From NCBI GenBank assembly GCA_963854735.1, contig OY978108.1:806001-870000 (forward strand): a DNA stretch of 64,000 nt, read 5' to 3'. The stretch's first letter is position 1. Every line of letters starts with the position of its first letter. Origin of the DNA: Marvania coccoides (Eukaryota; Chlorophyta; Trebouxiophyceae; Chlorellales; Chlorellaceae). The notes beneath the pieces were generated by a model, which was not told the origin of the DNA, searched no databases, and was given only the letters and a program-made list of their open reading frames with translations. Both the position numbers and the translations under genes were made by a program. Of this stretch, positions 1 through 11,382 are shown in pieces.

Positions 1-27
1 CTTGCTTTCTTGCTTTCTTCCTTGTAG

Positions 28-1440
<1,413 letters not shown>

Positions 1441-1678
1441 GGAAGGAAGCGGTAGAAGAAATGTGCCAATGAATAGCATATGCCAATTTTGTATCATACA
1501 TAGTTGCTGCTGATAAATGAAATAAACGAAACCATAAAATTATCTAAACGTGTAGATTTTGACTAAGCAAATTGAATACTTTCACCCATGCGTGAAAAGA
1601 CCAAAAGAAATCATTTTTTTTATTGTTCGCCTCCTAAATAAAACTGGGATTGGAATAGAGCATACGCGGGGCACATTT

Positions 1679-2368
1679 TTATGTATGCCATGGTGTGTTC
1701 AGAGCATTTTCGACCAACTCTTCCATTGCAGTGCATCGGCACCGCTCTAGACCTGTCTCCAGCTCTTTACTCAACGACCGAACATCTTGAAGCACAGATT
1801 TCATGAAAGTGTGACCAACAACTCTGCCGACCATGCACGGTATCCGCGTATCAGCTTCAAAAACAAAGAGCTGTCGCATTTCAAACCAGTCACTGCAAAA
1901 CATTGATTTTGGCAGCACCAGCTCCAAGCCTTCTGCGTCAAACACACAAAGCGCCGCGTTCGCAGCTCCCAGAGCATCCACGAGGGGTAAATTGCTGCTC
2001 AGCGGCGGTTGCTGAGACTTTTCAAACAGCGTGTTAATAGATTTCCTCGCAAGCTCTGCCTTGACTGCTCCGTCAACTGAGCCCTCCAAAAACATCGAAT
2101 CCAGGTAGAGAATGGCCCGGACATCTGTTTTGGTGGTGAGGGTGACGATGCAGGCTTCTGTGAAGCCACGTTCGAACTGATTGGGCAGGTAGGCGAGCGC
2201 TTGTTGAAAGGATAATTGAGGATAGATGCCGCCCCACTCCTGGCTGGGGCCTGAGTGCGTGGGGATGTCAAATGAGGCGGTAGGCAACGCTTTAAATCCA
2301 AACAACGTTCCTGCTGGAACTGTGAATGTGGAGAGGTGTTTCTTCACTGCATTCGGCGGCAGCGCCAT
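1679..2368 (-). CDS. Protein of unknown function, 229 aa
   Basis: An intact frame encodes 229 residues from the ATG at 2368 (MALPPNAVKKHLSTF). The open frame continues to 2554, but the upstream part is low-complexity and looks like 5' leader, so the internal ATG is preferred. There is no signal peptide or membrane segment. The protein has hydrophobic strand-like stretches (TEACIVTLTTKTDVRAILYLD) and a Cys/Arg-rich C-terminus. I do not recognise the family. It is transcribed away from the serine acetyltransferase gene, sharing about 500 bases of upstream sequence, and converges on GFAT with about 240 bases between them. Codon use resembles the less GC-rich genes of the window. It could be lineage-specific. 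Confidence 0.6.
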   Translation of the reverse strand: MALPPNAVKKHLSTFTVPAGTLFGFKALPTASFDIPTHSGPSQEWGGIYPQLSFQQALAYLPNQFERGFTEACIVTLTTKTDVRAILYLDSMFLEGSVDGAVKAELARKSINTLFEKSQQPPLSSNLPLVDALGAANAALCVFDAEGLELVLPKSMFCSDWFEMRQLFVFEADTRIPCMVGRVVGHTFMKSVLQDVRSLSKELETGLERCRCTAMEELVENALNTPWHT

Positions 2369-2882
2369 AGTTACCAATATTGGGCAGGCAGGCTGCCCAA
2401 AAATAAATAAAAATGGGGGGTTTATATTCGAATAGCTGGTGTTGGTGGACGACTTTGAAGAGGGGCAAAGATTGGGAGAGGGAAATGGATCGGATCGGAT
2501 TTTAAACAAAATGCGAACTGCACTGAAACCAGACCGCTGAGCAGAGAACTTCAACGCTGGGTGCTTGAATACTATTTTTAATGATTAATTTAACGCTTTT
2601 TTGTCCTCCAAAACCTCTTGTCGGCAATGGCGGCGCGCGCTTTTTTTGCTGTCGCTCACCTAAGCCTGATGGAGCACATTCGCCCTTCAGCTCGTCAAAA
2701 ATCAATTAATTATAATTCCAAGAGTTTTTTGGTCGGGCTTCCTTCGGGTCTCCGGGCTTTGAAGCAGCTCCGAAGCAAAAACAACATCTTTCACAAGGGG
2801 CCACGCGTCCACACCATTAACCCAGCACCCAGACTCACACGTTCAACGGAGTATGTCAATCTAAGAGCACCACACGGCATTA
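2369..2882. other. Divergent intergenic region, unknown gene / serine acetyltransferase
   Basis: AT-rich spacer of about 510 bases that must hold the promoters and 5' leaders of both flanking genes. A 90-codon open frame on the plus strand is not supported, because its best donor does not match the phase of the downstream exon. No recognisable promoter box was found. Confidence 0.4.
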
Positions 2883-4077
2883 ATGAGTGAGTTGCAGCCT
2901 CCCTTTTCCCTCCATCTTCCAATTTATTCTTGCTCTTTAGCTCACGCAGGTCCCTTTTACTGCAGATCATTGCTCGCGAGCTCAGCGGCTTGCCGCTGGG
3001 AACGCGGTTTCAACGTTCGCCCCTCCCCGCAGCCTCTCCCTGTCTGGGCGACGACCTTATTTTGCCGGCACAAGACCAGTGCTAGCAATTTCCGCTGACG
3101 TCGACCTCGAGGCCGCCACCGCGCTCAACGTGCGCGCCCAGCGCATCAACCAGCGCATCAACGAGCAGCTGTGGCAGGAGCGTCTCAAAACTATGGTGCC
3201 GCCTGTGCCCGGCCCTTCACTGCAGCTGCGAGAGGACGCCCTGCGCACCAAGCGATGGAAACCCGCGGCGCACCACCTCACCAAGAAGCAGCTCTGGGCG
3301 TGCATCCGCGAGGAGGCCGCAACCCACGCCTCCACCGAGCCCGTGCTGGCTTCGTTTCTCCACATGTCGGTGATCATGCACTCCTCCTTGGAAAAGTCCC
3401 TCTCGTTTCTCCTCGCCAACAAGCTTGCCAGCCCCACGCTGTTGGGCATGCAGCTCATGCGCCTCGTCATCGAGGCGTACGAGGACGACCCCGAGATTCT
3501 GGAGGCCTGCGTTGCCGACCTTCAGGCAGTCAGCGATCGGGACCCCGCCTGCGAGACCTACGTGCAGTGCCTGCTGTTTTTCAAGGGCTTCCAAGCCATT
3601 CAGGTGCATCGCGTGGCGCACTGGATGTGGGGCAAGGGCAGGCGGTCCCTGGCGCTCGCTTTACAAAGCCGCATGTCGGAAGTTTATTCGGTGGACATAC
3701 ACCCCGCTGCGACGCTGGGGAGGGGGGTCATGATGGACCACGCCAGCGGCATCGTCATTGGGGAGACGGCAGTGGTGGGAGACAACGTGTCCATGCTGCA
3801 CCACGTTACTTTGGGCGGCAGCGGTACTGGCAGCGGCACGCGCCACCCTACGATAGGAAATGGCGTGCTGCTGGGGGCGGGGGTGAGCGTGCTGGGCCCC
3901 GTGGTGATTGGGCACTGCAGCAAAGTGGGGGCGGGGTCTGTGGTGGTGACTAATGTGCCTGCAAACAGCGTGGCGGTGGGCGTGCCTGCTAAGGTGATAA
4001 AAAGGCTGGAGAAGGGGGTGGAGCCTAACCGAGACATGGACCAGATCCACGATTTCATTCTGGACTACGTGATTTAG
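2883..4077 (+). CDS. Serine O-acetyltransferase
   Basis: Converts serine and acetyl-CoA to O-acetylserine, the carbon skeleton for cysteine. The start is a tiny coding exon (2883-2886, ATG plus one base) with a perfect GTGAGT donor. It joins the exon at 2966 after CTTTTACTGCAG in matching phase, giving 371 residues. The first 45 residues are rich in Arg, Ser and Ala (SLSGRRPYFAGTRPVLA) and look like an organelle transit peptide. An N-terminal SATase helical domain is followed by a hexapeptide left-handed beta-helix carrying the active-site blocks DIHPAATLG, MDHASGIVIGETA and LHHVTLGG. The chain ends in DYVI. A C-terminal isoleucine is the known contact of this enzyme with O-acetylserine (thiol)lyase, so formation of the cysteine synthase complex is expected. 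Identification is firm. The start is inferred from splice phase. Confidence 0.92.
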
Positions 4078-4680
4078 CGGTTTGGAAAGAAAAAACCCTG
4101 CATTTGTGCAGAAATTATATGGTTTTGGGTTGTATCGTAAGATTTATTTTTTAGCGACAACAACTGTTTCCATGCTTTCAATATGTTTCTTTCTTTCTTT
4201 GCCGCCGTTGGCTTTAGGCTGCGTGGCACAATATCCATGATGGTGCTGATGATGCAGCTCAATGAACGCATGTGGTTATACAAATACAAAAAGAATTTCT
4301 TCTTTTTTCACCATTTTTTTTGTTGTTGCGTGACGACAGAGAGAGTACAATAAACCCTTCCTCTCAAATACTGTACTGCTATTAATTAAATAGTTTTTTT
4401 CTACTTTTCATGACAATAAAGTTTCACTGTAGAAATATACTGAAGTACTAGTTATTCACAAAGACATAGGCAGGGTGGAGTGAGAAACTGCTTCATTTTT
4501 TCCATCTCAATGCCTGCTTGAACGACAAGGGATTTAAAGGTAAAAGCTGATTTTCCAGGGTATAAATCAAATTGAAGGCGACGTCATAGCGGGGTGCCTC
4601 AAACGACTGCGTTAATAATTATTATTCCACGTGGAATACTACAACCCCCAAAACCAGGTGTACCTGCAATACAGAGGGTT
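4078..4680. other. AT-rich intergenic region
   Basis: About 600 bases between serine acetyltransferase and the LINE remnant. Several AATAAA-like motifs and homopolymer runs are present, but no gene or repeat was recognised. Confidence 0.5.
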
Positions 4681-6305
4681 GAGAATATGGGTTTAATGGG
4701 TTTAATGGGTTTAATGGGTTTACATCTGGTTGTTACGTCTCCTACAGAAGGTGCTCTTATAGAGACCTGCAAGGCGACGTGCCACTTCCCGCCACAGTAA
4801 GGCGGGTACCCCCTTCCATCCGCTGGGATCGACCCCCGGTACGGTGGACGTACGGATACTGCCACTACGCCGGTGACCGCTCCGCCGCCCACAGTTAAGG
4901 CTCTGGCCCCCGCCTTCCGGGGTCCCCCAGCGGCGCGACCGACTAAAATTAAGGGAAAAGCAGGGTTCTCCTGACGGCTACGGCCCGTCAGGTTTGGGGT
5001 TCGCGCTTGGGCAATGCTGGCCCGCCCAGCACCCCTCCCATCTACAGCGGTCACTCAACCCCTGGCTAAAGGGTTTTTGATGTAGTACCCGGTGTGCTCA
5101 CTGAAATAAGTGGCACCCGCCTTTTGTACCCGTCCATTAGAGACTGCGATACCACGGGGAAGTGATGCATCCGACGTTGCAGTGCAGTAAACTACCAAAG
5201 TTTACGCACTGGCAGCTTCAATGAGCTAACTAGTAGGGAGCGCGAACCACCGAACGTGTATGCATAATAAATGGAAGTTAAATAAACATACTCATCTTGC
5301 AAAGTTTCATCTCATAACTTGACTCTCTCTCTGTCTCTCTCTCCGTGCGCCAGTCTTGTACGCCTCCTACACGTCCTCCAGGATTGCCCGCACCAGGGCC
5401 GCCACCTGGGTGAGTTCTGCCTCCTCCAGCTCCAGCAGGCTTCTCGGCGTTGGTGATGCAGCCAGCGCTGCAGTCGCCGGAGCGCGCGCTTGGAGGAGGG
5501 CGGGGCAGGTACGCAGGATGTGCGCGTCATGGTGCTGGCCCTGCTCCGCGCAGAGCGGGCACTGAGCTGGTGGGTGCCAAACTCCGCTCTCCCCCGCTCG
5601 TGGGACACGAATCCACCGCACCCCAAGCCGAAAGCGCGACAGCGCTGCTCTGTCCGCTCGCTGCAGCAAGCTGAGGTGGCGGTGCTGCTCGTACGCCTCG
5701 ACGGTGAGCGGCATTTGGTACCAGGTGTCGAGGTAGTGGCGCATCTGCTGGCTGGGCGACGTCGTCAGTGCTGCCAGCCACTTCTCCTCAGCGTTGGTGT
5801 GCAGCAGCTCGGAGGCGTCGTCCTTGAGAGCCCCGGCAGTGGTCATGACACCCATCGCTTGCAGCATAGCGCGCGCCTCCGCTGCCCAGCACGGTGGTGC
5901 CGCCGCCCTCGGCGCCGCCGCCCTTGGCGCCGCCGCTTGCAGCCCAACCGCCGCCGCCGCCGCCGTCACCTCCACTGCTGCTCGCATCGCCTCATCTCCC
6001 TCCGCCATCTCCACGCTGGCCAGGAACGCCTGGCGGGCGAGGTGGTCCTCTGGGAGCTCGTGCAGACGAGTCCAAAAGCGCAGCACCGCTGTAGCGAAAC
6101 GGATTTCCACCGGCCACATCGCTGCCTCCACCAGCAGCGCCGCCGTAGTGATCCCCATCGTTGGAACCCCCAGCAGCGGGCGCAGAAAACACATGAGCAG
6201 GCGGTGGCTGCCTATATGGCTGCTGCCCAGCGGGTCTGCCGCCCACGCCGTCGCTGCTGCAGCCCCCCACACCTCCGTGCCGTACTCCAGGCATGGCAGC
6301 ACCAT
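4681..6305 (-). mobile_element. Non-LTR retrotransposon (LINE-like) 3' part with C-terminal ORF
   Basis: On the minus strand an open frame (6305-5367, 312 codons) begins with PCLEYGTEVWG, typical of the end of a LINE reverse transcriptase. It ends with a zinc-knuckle-like CPLCAEQG...HDAHILRTC and a leucine-rich tail. It is followed by a 3' region (about 5110-4725) that recurs in two other places in this window, and by a 3' tail of tandem 9-mers (TTAAACCCA on the minus strand, 4683-4723). The catalytic part of the reverse transcriptase is missing, so the copy is 5' truncated or rearranged and presumably dead. A CT-rich microsatellite lies at 5321-5344, between the ORF and the shared 3' region. 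Identification as LINE-like rests on these motifs and the repeat structure. Confidence 0.7.
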
Positions 6306-6776
6306 GGGACGCAGATGTCCACTACCATGATGGGCGCCGCGCCGCGGACTTGCACAAAAGCTGGGTCAACCCGGCAGATGAGCGCCACCAAGCGGTCTTC
6401 ATCCGCTGGGCGGTCCTTGCCATCCTGAACAATTGTCAGGAGGTAGCTCACCAGGGCGTGGGGGTCACGAATTCCATCGCGAAAGGCTGTGAAGGCTGAG
6501 GCGCCCTGGCAGGGGGAGAGCATCATCGAAGAAGAAATCAGCGATTTCTCGGGTCACATGTCGGCCGACGTCCAGGCACGCCTTCTGCCACCGGCCGCCG
6601 CTGACCACGATTCCCAGCTTCCTTGCTGCGTCTTCCTTGAAGGCGTCGAGTTTGGATGTCGGTACCTTGTGGAGGAGAGCTCTAACGGTGGAGAGGCGGT
6701 GGACGGCGTCGTCCAGGCTGCAAAAGAAGGGAGGGGGGAGGAAGGGGAGGAAGGGGGGAAAGGTTAATATTAGCAA
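6212..6776 (-). pseudogene. Broken coding region upstream of the LINE ORF
   Basis: Two minus-strand open frames overlap here out of register. 6776-6465 encodes a stretch including LDAFKEDAARKLGIVVSGGRWQ, and 6526-6212 encodes DGIRDPHALVSYLLTIVQDG. The second runs into the start of the LINE C-terminal ORF in a third register. The arrangement suggests one decayed coding region with frameshifts, possibly upstream retrotransposon sequence. I see no catalytic reverse-transcriptase box. It could instead be host sequence into which the element inserted. Confidence 0.35.
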
Positions 6777-6807
6777 TGCGTCGGTCTTGGGGACGTGACA
6801 GGAGGGT

Positions 6808-6970
6808 GCATCCGGCGAAATCGTGCTTCTGGCATCCTGCGAGATCTTGCATTCTGGCGTCCGGCGAGATCATGCTTCCGGCTTCTGGCCCACTTTGCCG
6901 GATATCCGTATATCCTCGTATAGCCTCCGTGGTATCATGCATCCGGCTAGTTCATGCTTCTGGCTAGATC
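6808..6970. repeat. Degenerate 24-25 bp minisatellite
   Basis: Three consecutive units of 24-25 bases start at 6808, 6832 and 6857 (consensus GCATCCGGCGAGATCATGCT plus TCTG). A fourth copy lies at 6939-6962 after a diverged interval. Units differ at a few positions each. No coding role is evident. Confidence 0.6.
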
Positions 6971-7205
6971 GTGCACCCCAGGCAGCCAGACGCGGTCAGG
7001 GGGGGGTGGCAGCCCCATCCATCGTGCCTCTGGCCCCTGTGAGGACGCGAATGAGCCTTCCGGCACCCGAAGTTGGCCGCTAGGGGTGCCATGGGTACAT
7101 CCGCGGCCTGGGGGTAAGATGTGATTCCGGCAGTACTCACTCAGCGATTTGCGGTTGAGTGGCCGGAATCGCTGGGGATGCGGGCGGCTGGGACATTGCA
7201 GCGCT

Positions 7206-8327
7206 TTATAGCTGGACGAGTTTAAGCACCGAGGAAATAAAAATAATAGTGAAATAACGAACAAGAAGAGATCATTGGCAAATTGTCGCTTTTCGTGGGA
7301 GCATACCAGCCAAAACAGAAGCTTAGGTCCTGGGGCAGAAGAGGCAGCCGTGGGCCCATCGCCATGGTCATGATCATCTTCATCATGATCGTGTTCGTGG
7401 CCATCGTCCCCGGCAATGTAATCTTTTAGTTCGACATTGAAAGCTTGCTGCAGAGCCTCGTCGTTAGGCAAGAGCGGATAGTCGAGGACGTGGATCAGAG
7501 ACTGCCACAGAAAGAAAGAAAGAAACGTAAGTTTGGGGATTTTCAAATGTTTATTCATTGGGAGCTTCACCAACCGACCTTGCAGGCTTCAATGTCACAA
7601 ATGATTGGATCAGAATCGACGAGGGCATGGGACCCGATATGCAAATGCACTCCATTGCAGGCAGCGTATTTGGGATCGTTTTCTTTTTTGAAATTGACTC
7701 TGATCTGAGCATCCGCAAGAGTATTTAGCTCTTCACCCTCGACAAGTTCCGAGGCCGTATGGGCAACTTCATGGATATGGTATTTGAGCAAAGTGGCGAG
7801 GTTCTCAAAGCCAAGTAAAGCTTCCTTGGTTCCGTTTACGCTTTCCAGGAACGTCGTAAATCCAGCGTTATTGGGGATGAATATGGTGGCATTAAGATTG
7901 GGATCATCAAGGAAACCTGCAGTTTTGTTCAGAGGCTTTCAGATTCCGATTTTAAGAACCTTTAAATGTATATATATAAAACGTACCAGCGAGCTGAGCC
8001 GCCTCTACCGCCTCGAGAGCAACGCTCAAAGTCGGGTCAGCAGACAATATTTGGTATGGAGTGCTGCAATTCGCTTGAGAAGAGACAGCAGTAATACCTG
8101 CGAGGTCGGAAATAATTGTGTTTAATGCCAAAACATCAAGGTTGGCACACGAGGCAAACGTGTCCACCGATCGAAACGCAGCTGAATTCCTGGCTTCATT
8201 CTTCATTATAATGACTTGAAATAGGAAATCGGGATTCCAGAACGCCGTGCACCCTCGAAACTGGCCGAATGAATCAAGAAAAAGTCTCACCTGCAGCCAG
8301 GGCGCAGATAATCAGCCTTACGCTCAT
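7206..8327 (-). CDS. Secreted fasciclin (FAS1) domain protein with His/Asp-rich tail
   Basis: FAS1 domains mediate adhesion in extracellular matrices and algal cell walls. Exons are 8327-8291, 8181-7987, 7916-7579 and 7501-7307, all in matching phase. A tentative last exon at 7211 would stop at 7206. The first 17 residues (MSVRLIICALAA plus AFRS) form a signal peptide. The domain shows the usual blocks: ALEAVEAAQLAG, LNATIFIPNNAGF, LLKYHIHEV and, across an exon junction, DIEACK-SLIHVLDYPLLP. After it, residues about 221-240 read GDDGHEHDHDEDDHDHGDG, an acidic histidine-rich segment likely to bind divalent metals. The gene is divergent from the LRR gene with about 250 bases between start codons. 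Domain call is firm. The C-terminus beyond residue 255 is uncertain. Confidence 0.8.
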
Positions 8328-8580
8328 GGTTATGGCTTGGAGACACTTGTCGCGACGAAATGGCTTATTCATTGGCGAATTAGTAAACCGAAGAGCAAAT
8401 ATGAGGTTTTGGGGATGGGCCAGCGATGGTTGACCCGGTGCTTTTATGGTCCTACGCAAATTTGCACACAGCAAGGCCCACCTTGTCCTGTCCACATATT
8501 TTTAGAAATCAAACGCTATCCCAGGTTTTCTGCTTTGTCCCCACTGGCAAAAGCATCGTCTCTTTTTCTCGAAATCTGAC
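8328..8580. promoter_or_regulatory. Shared promoter region of the FAS1 and LRR genes
   Basis: The 253 bases between the two divergent start codons must hold both promoters. It is moderately AT-rich, with no convincing TATA box on either strand. Both genes encode secreted or surface proteins, so coordinate expression is an inference from the layout. Confidence 0.4.
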
Positions 8581-10695
8581 ATGATGGGGAACATGTTCCC
8601 TCGCGTTTGCTTATTTCTGTGGTAAGAAACTATGAATGGCATATTGTGCTTAATCATTTCGATTAATGCCGATTTAGCTAGCCTTCGATGACTTTTTGTA
8701 GGATTTTCTTGAAGTTCACAGTGGCTCAAATTTCCCCGTTGCAACAACTGACCTCGGACCTCCACTCAACTGACCAGATGATGATTCGCGAAATATTCGA
8801 CGTTTGTTGCCTCAGCGATTCATCATGCTTGAAATGGAAGAACGCTTCAGAAAATGGGTCCTCGTTTTGCTCCGTTCCAGTCGCTTGCTCCCCGCAAGGC
8901 TATCTACTCACTTTGGACATGGCAGGTAAGAATCGCATGCCTCATTGCATGTCTGATCTGTGAACGTTAATATGAAAATACTTGTTTTTTGGCAGGCTTC
9001 GGGATGAAGTGCCCGTTGCCCCTTGCACAACTGGCGCAACTTCAAGCGTTGGAAACGTTGAAAATGGCGAAGAATGGCATACACGGGTCCATATCAGGAT
9101 TAAATGAAAATCTATTATGCTCTTTGGGACTGGTATGTTATTTTTTATTTTTTGCCTCCAATGCTCAAGGTTGCATCGCAAACCTTTTCTATAAATTGCC
9201 GTCGCCGCCGCACAGTTATTCTTCACGCGCGATATGCACCCATCCTTGATTTACATGCAGAATGCCATCAAATATATTGACCTGAGCTACAATCCAGTGG
9301 AAGGAGGTATTCCGGAATGCCTCTTTGGGGAAAACTCAAACGTCGAGGTTATGCTCTTCAGGTATTCAATGTATTATTTCATGAACCAATGCAAAATCTT
9401 ACAGCGTTCGCATACTATTTATATACTGGGCATATGATATCACGGTGAAACCTTGCCCAGAGAATTTCAAAAATCTTTTTTTTTTTACAATGCAGGGAAA
9501 CCAACATCAGTTCACTTCCCAGCTCGTTCTCACGCAAGTCTCGACTCCGTACCATAGACATTGCTGCGAGCTCTTTAAATGGCAGTCTTCCTCCTGCTTT
9601 GGCATTCATTCCAAATTTACAATATTTTGATTTGAGCCAAAACATGTTGGATGGCCAAATTCCGGAATTTGCTTCGCGGAACCTCGTATACGTCGACTTG
9701 AGCGGGAATAGATTGATCGGATCTATCCCCCACTCGTTGGCAGCTCACCAATCTTTACAAACTTTAAAGGCAACGAACAATCGTCTGACTTCTTTGCCCT
9801 TGGAGTGGACGCATTTGGTATACAACGCAACATCATTCTCATTTGCACTTGAGATGGTCGAGTTAACAAATAACTCGATTTCAGTAAGTTGTCCATTTTT
9901 TACTCAGATTCAACTCAATCTGGGATTGCATCCAGCCCGCACAAGCCGCGACCGACGGACTTGCCATTGACCCTTCCTCACCGCCCATTTCCTCCTCCTT
10001 CTTCATTTCTCAGGGTCCCTTTCCTGGTGGATTAGCATTCTTCGCTAACTTGAAGACACTTCAACTGTCGAAGAATGAATTGAATGGAACACTGCCCCAT
10101 TATGTCAACCCTTCAGCATTTCAAACTCTGCAAACACTTGATATTCGTAACAACAAGCTGGAAGGCCCGTTGCCAGCGTGGATTTCGAAAGTTACAACCC
10201 TTGAATTATCTGGAAATTCGTTTGATAATCGCGCTGACACCCCTGTGCCACTGGATGCTGCACCAAGGGGATCTACTGGAAACGAAAGCCGACCGGAAGC
10301 CTCGACAACGGCTGGTACGGATGCACCGTCTTCGTCTTCGGGGATAAGTGCAGGTGCAATAGCAGGCATAGTTCTGGGCTGTTTATCACTACTCGCAGGA
10401 TCGACAATGGCCTACATTTTGATAAAAAAACGAAATCAAGCGAAAGCAGATCCCAATCAAGGCCTTGGAACCTTCAATCGGTAATGTTAATTTGTTGATA
10501 ACCCTAAATACTAGGGCTGGCTTCCCTTTAAAAATCGGCGTGTTCTATTTTGGTTCATTTCTTCTAAATAGACGCTAAACATCGTATTTTTCTGTCCCAT
10601 TCTTGTCCTGCAGGTTTGAAGACGGTGAGACAGTCCGAAGCGATGTGCAACTTTCAAGCACAGGCACTGAGGTATCGCCCAACCCGTTTATCTGA
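8581..10695 (+). CDS. LRR receptor-like membrane protein without kinase
   Basis: Seven exons in consistent phase (8581-8621, 8702-8925, 8996-9132, 9261-9361, 9496-9883, 10014-10480, 10614-10695) encode 479 residues. A signal peptide (MFPRVCLFLWIFLKFTVAQ, split by intron 1) is followed by a Cys-containing N-cap and about eight plant-type leucine-rich repeats such as LQYFDLSQNMLDGQIPEF and LVYVDLSGNRLIGSIP. A Ser/Thr-rich juxtamembrane segment precedes one transmembrane helix at about 408-434, followed by KKR. The cytosolic tail of about 45 residues is Asp/Ser-rich and carries no kinase, so this resembles a receptor-like protein that would need a partner to signal. It is divergent from the FAS1 gene. 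Topology and LRR class are clear. Ligand and function are unknown. Confidence 0.9.
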
Positions 10696-11339
10696 ATGTG
10701 GTCCTGGGATAAGAGACTTTGCTCCAGTCCTTGGTCACGGCAAAGGAGCTCACAGCAGCAGAAATTGAGAGAGATTGGAGTCACAAGCATAAGAAATTGG
10801 AATATAGCAGAAGCTATGGAATGCAGCAGTGTGTAAGGACCCATATGGCAATGTGAGGGTTTGGGGATCCAATTCGAGTGAGCGACGTCAATTGGAAATA
10901 TTCGGGGTTTCACGTTCATTCGTCGTGGGCGAGTTTCCAGGGCAGGATACGAATCGCATGAAAGCAGCCTTTTGTGGCTGAATCAATACTCAGATAAACC
11001 ATAGTATCAAAATAGGCTCGAATGGATATTAAAGCGATACGCTGCTAGCTGACAGGGGAGTCAATCCGCACGTATAGCAACCGCTGCGTTCTGTCCTGTA
11101 TTTGCGGCGACTTGCAGCGCTGTCTCGCCTTCGCAAGTAGGGTTTAAGGCCACACAGCATACTGGCAAGCTTGGTCCTAACAATTAAGCCAGGAGCTTAC
11201 TGCCTCTACAGCTCCAACGCGATTGTCCTCCATGCACTCCGTTACAAAAAAATCCCACACAGATCGCATCATTCTTCATTGTCAAAAGAGCAACTACTTA
11301 ATTATTCCGAAAGCTTTTACAACAACATCGAGCGTTAAC
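10696..11339. other. Intergenic region with an ankyrin-like remnant
   Basis: About 640 bases between the LRR gene and the 3' end of KRI1. Apart from the minus-strand remnant listed separately, no gene was recognised. Confidence 0.5.
11062..11235 (-). pseudogene. Ankyrin-repeat-like fragment
   Basis: On the minus strand one frame reads NPTCEGETALQVAANTGQN before a stop, matching the ankyrin pattern G-x-T-A-L-x-x-A-A. Upstream, in another frame, lies ECMEDNRVGAVEA. The two pieces are separated by stop codons and are out of register, so this looks like a decayed gene end. An unsolved last exon of a real gene is possible. Confidence 0.3.
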
Positions 11340-11346
11340 TCATGTC

Positions 11347-11382
<36 letters not shown>

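Noticed and set aside
2618..2890. Candidate first exon of serine acetyltransferase with a GTATGT donor
   Set aside because: Its phase does not match any acceptor before the coding exon, whereas the ATGA exon at 2883 with GTGAGT matches exactly.
5490..6428. Long plus-strand open frame (312 codons)
   Set aside because: It is antisense to the LINE C-terminal ORF, its translation is low-complexity Arg/His/Pro, and the minus-strand frame has recognisable motifs.
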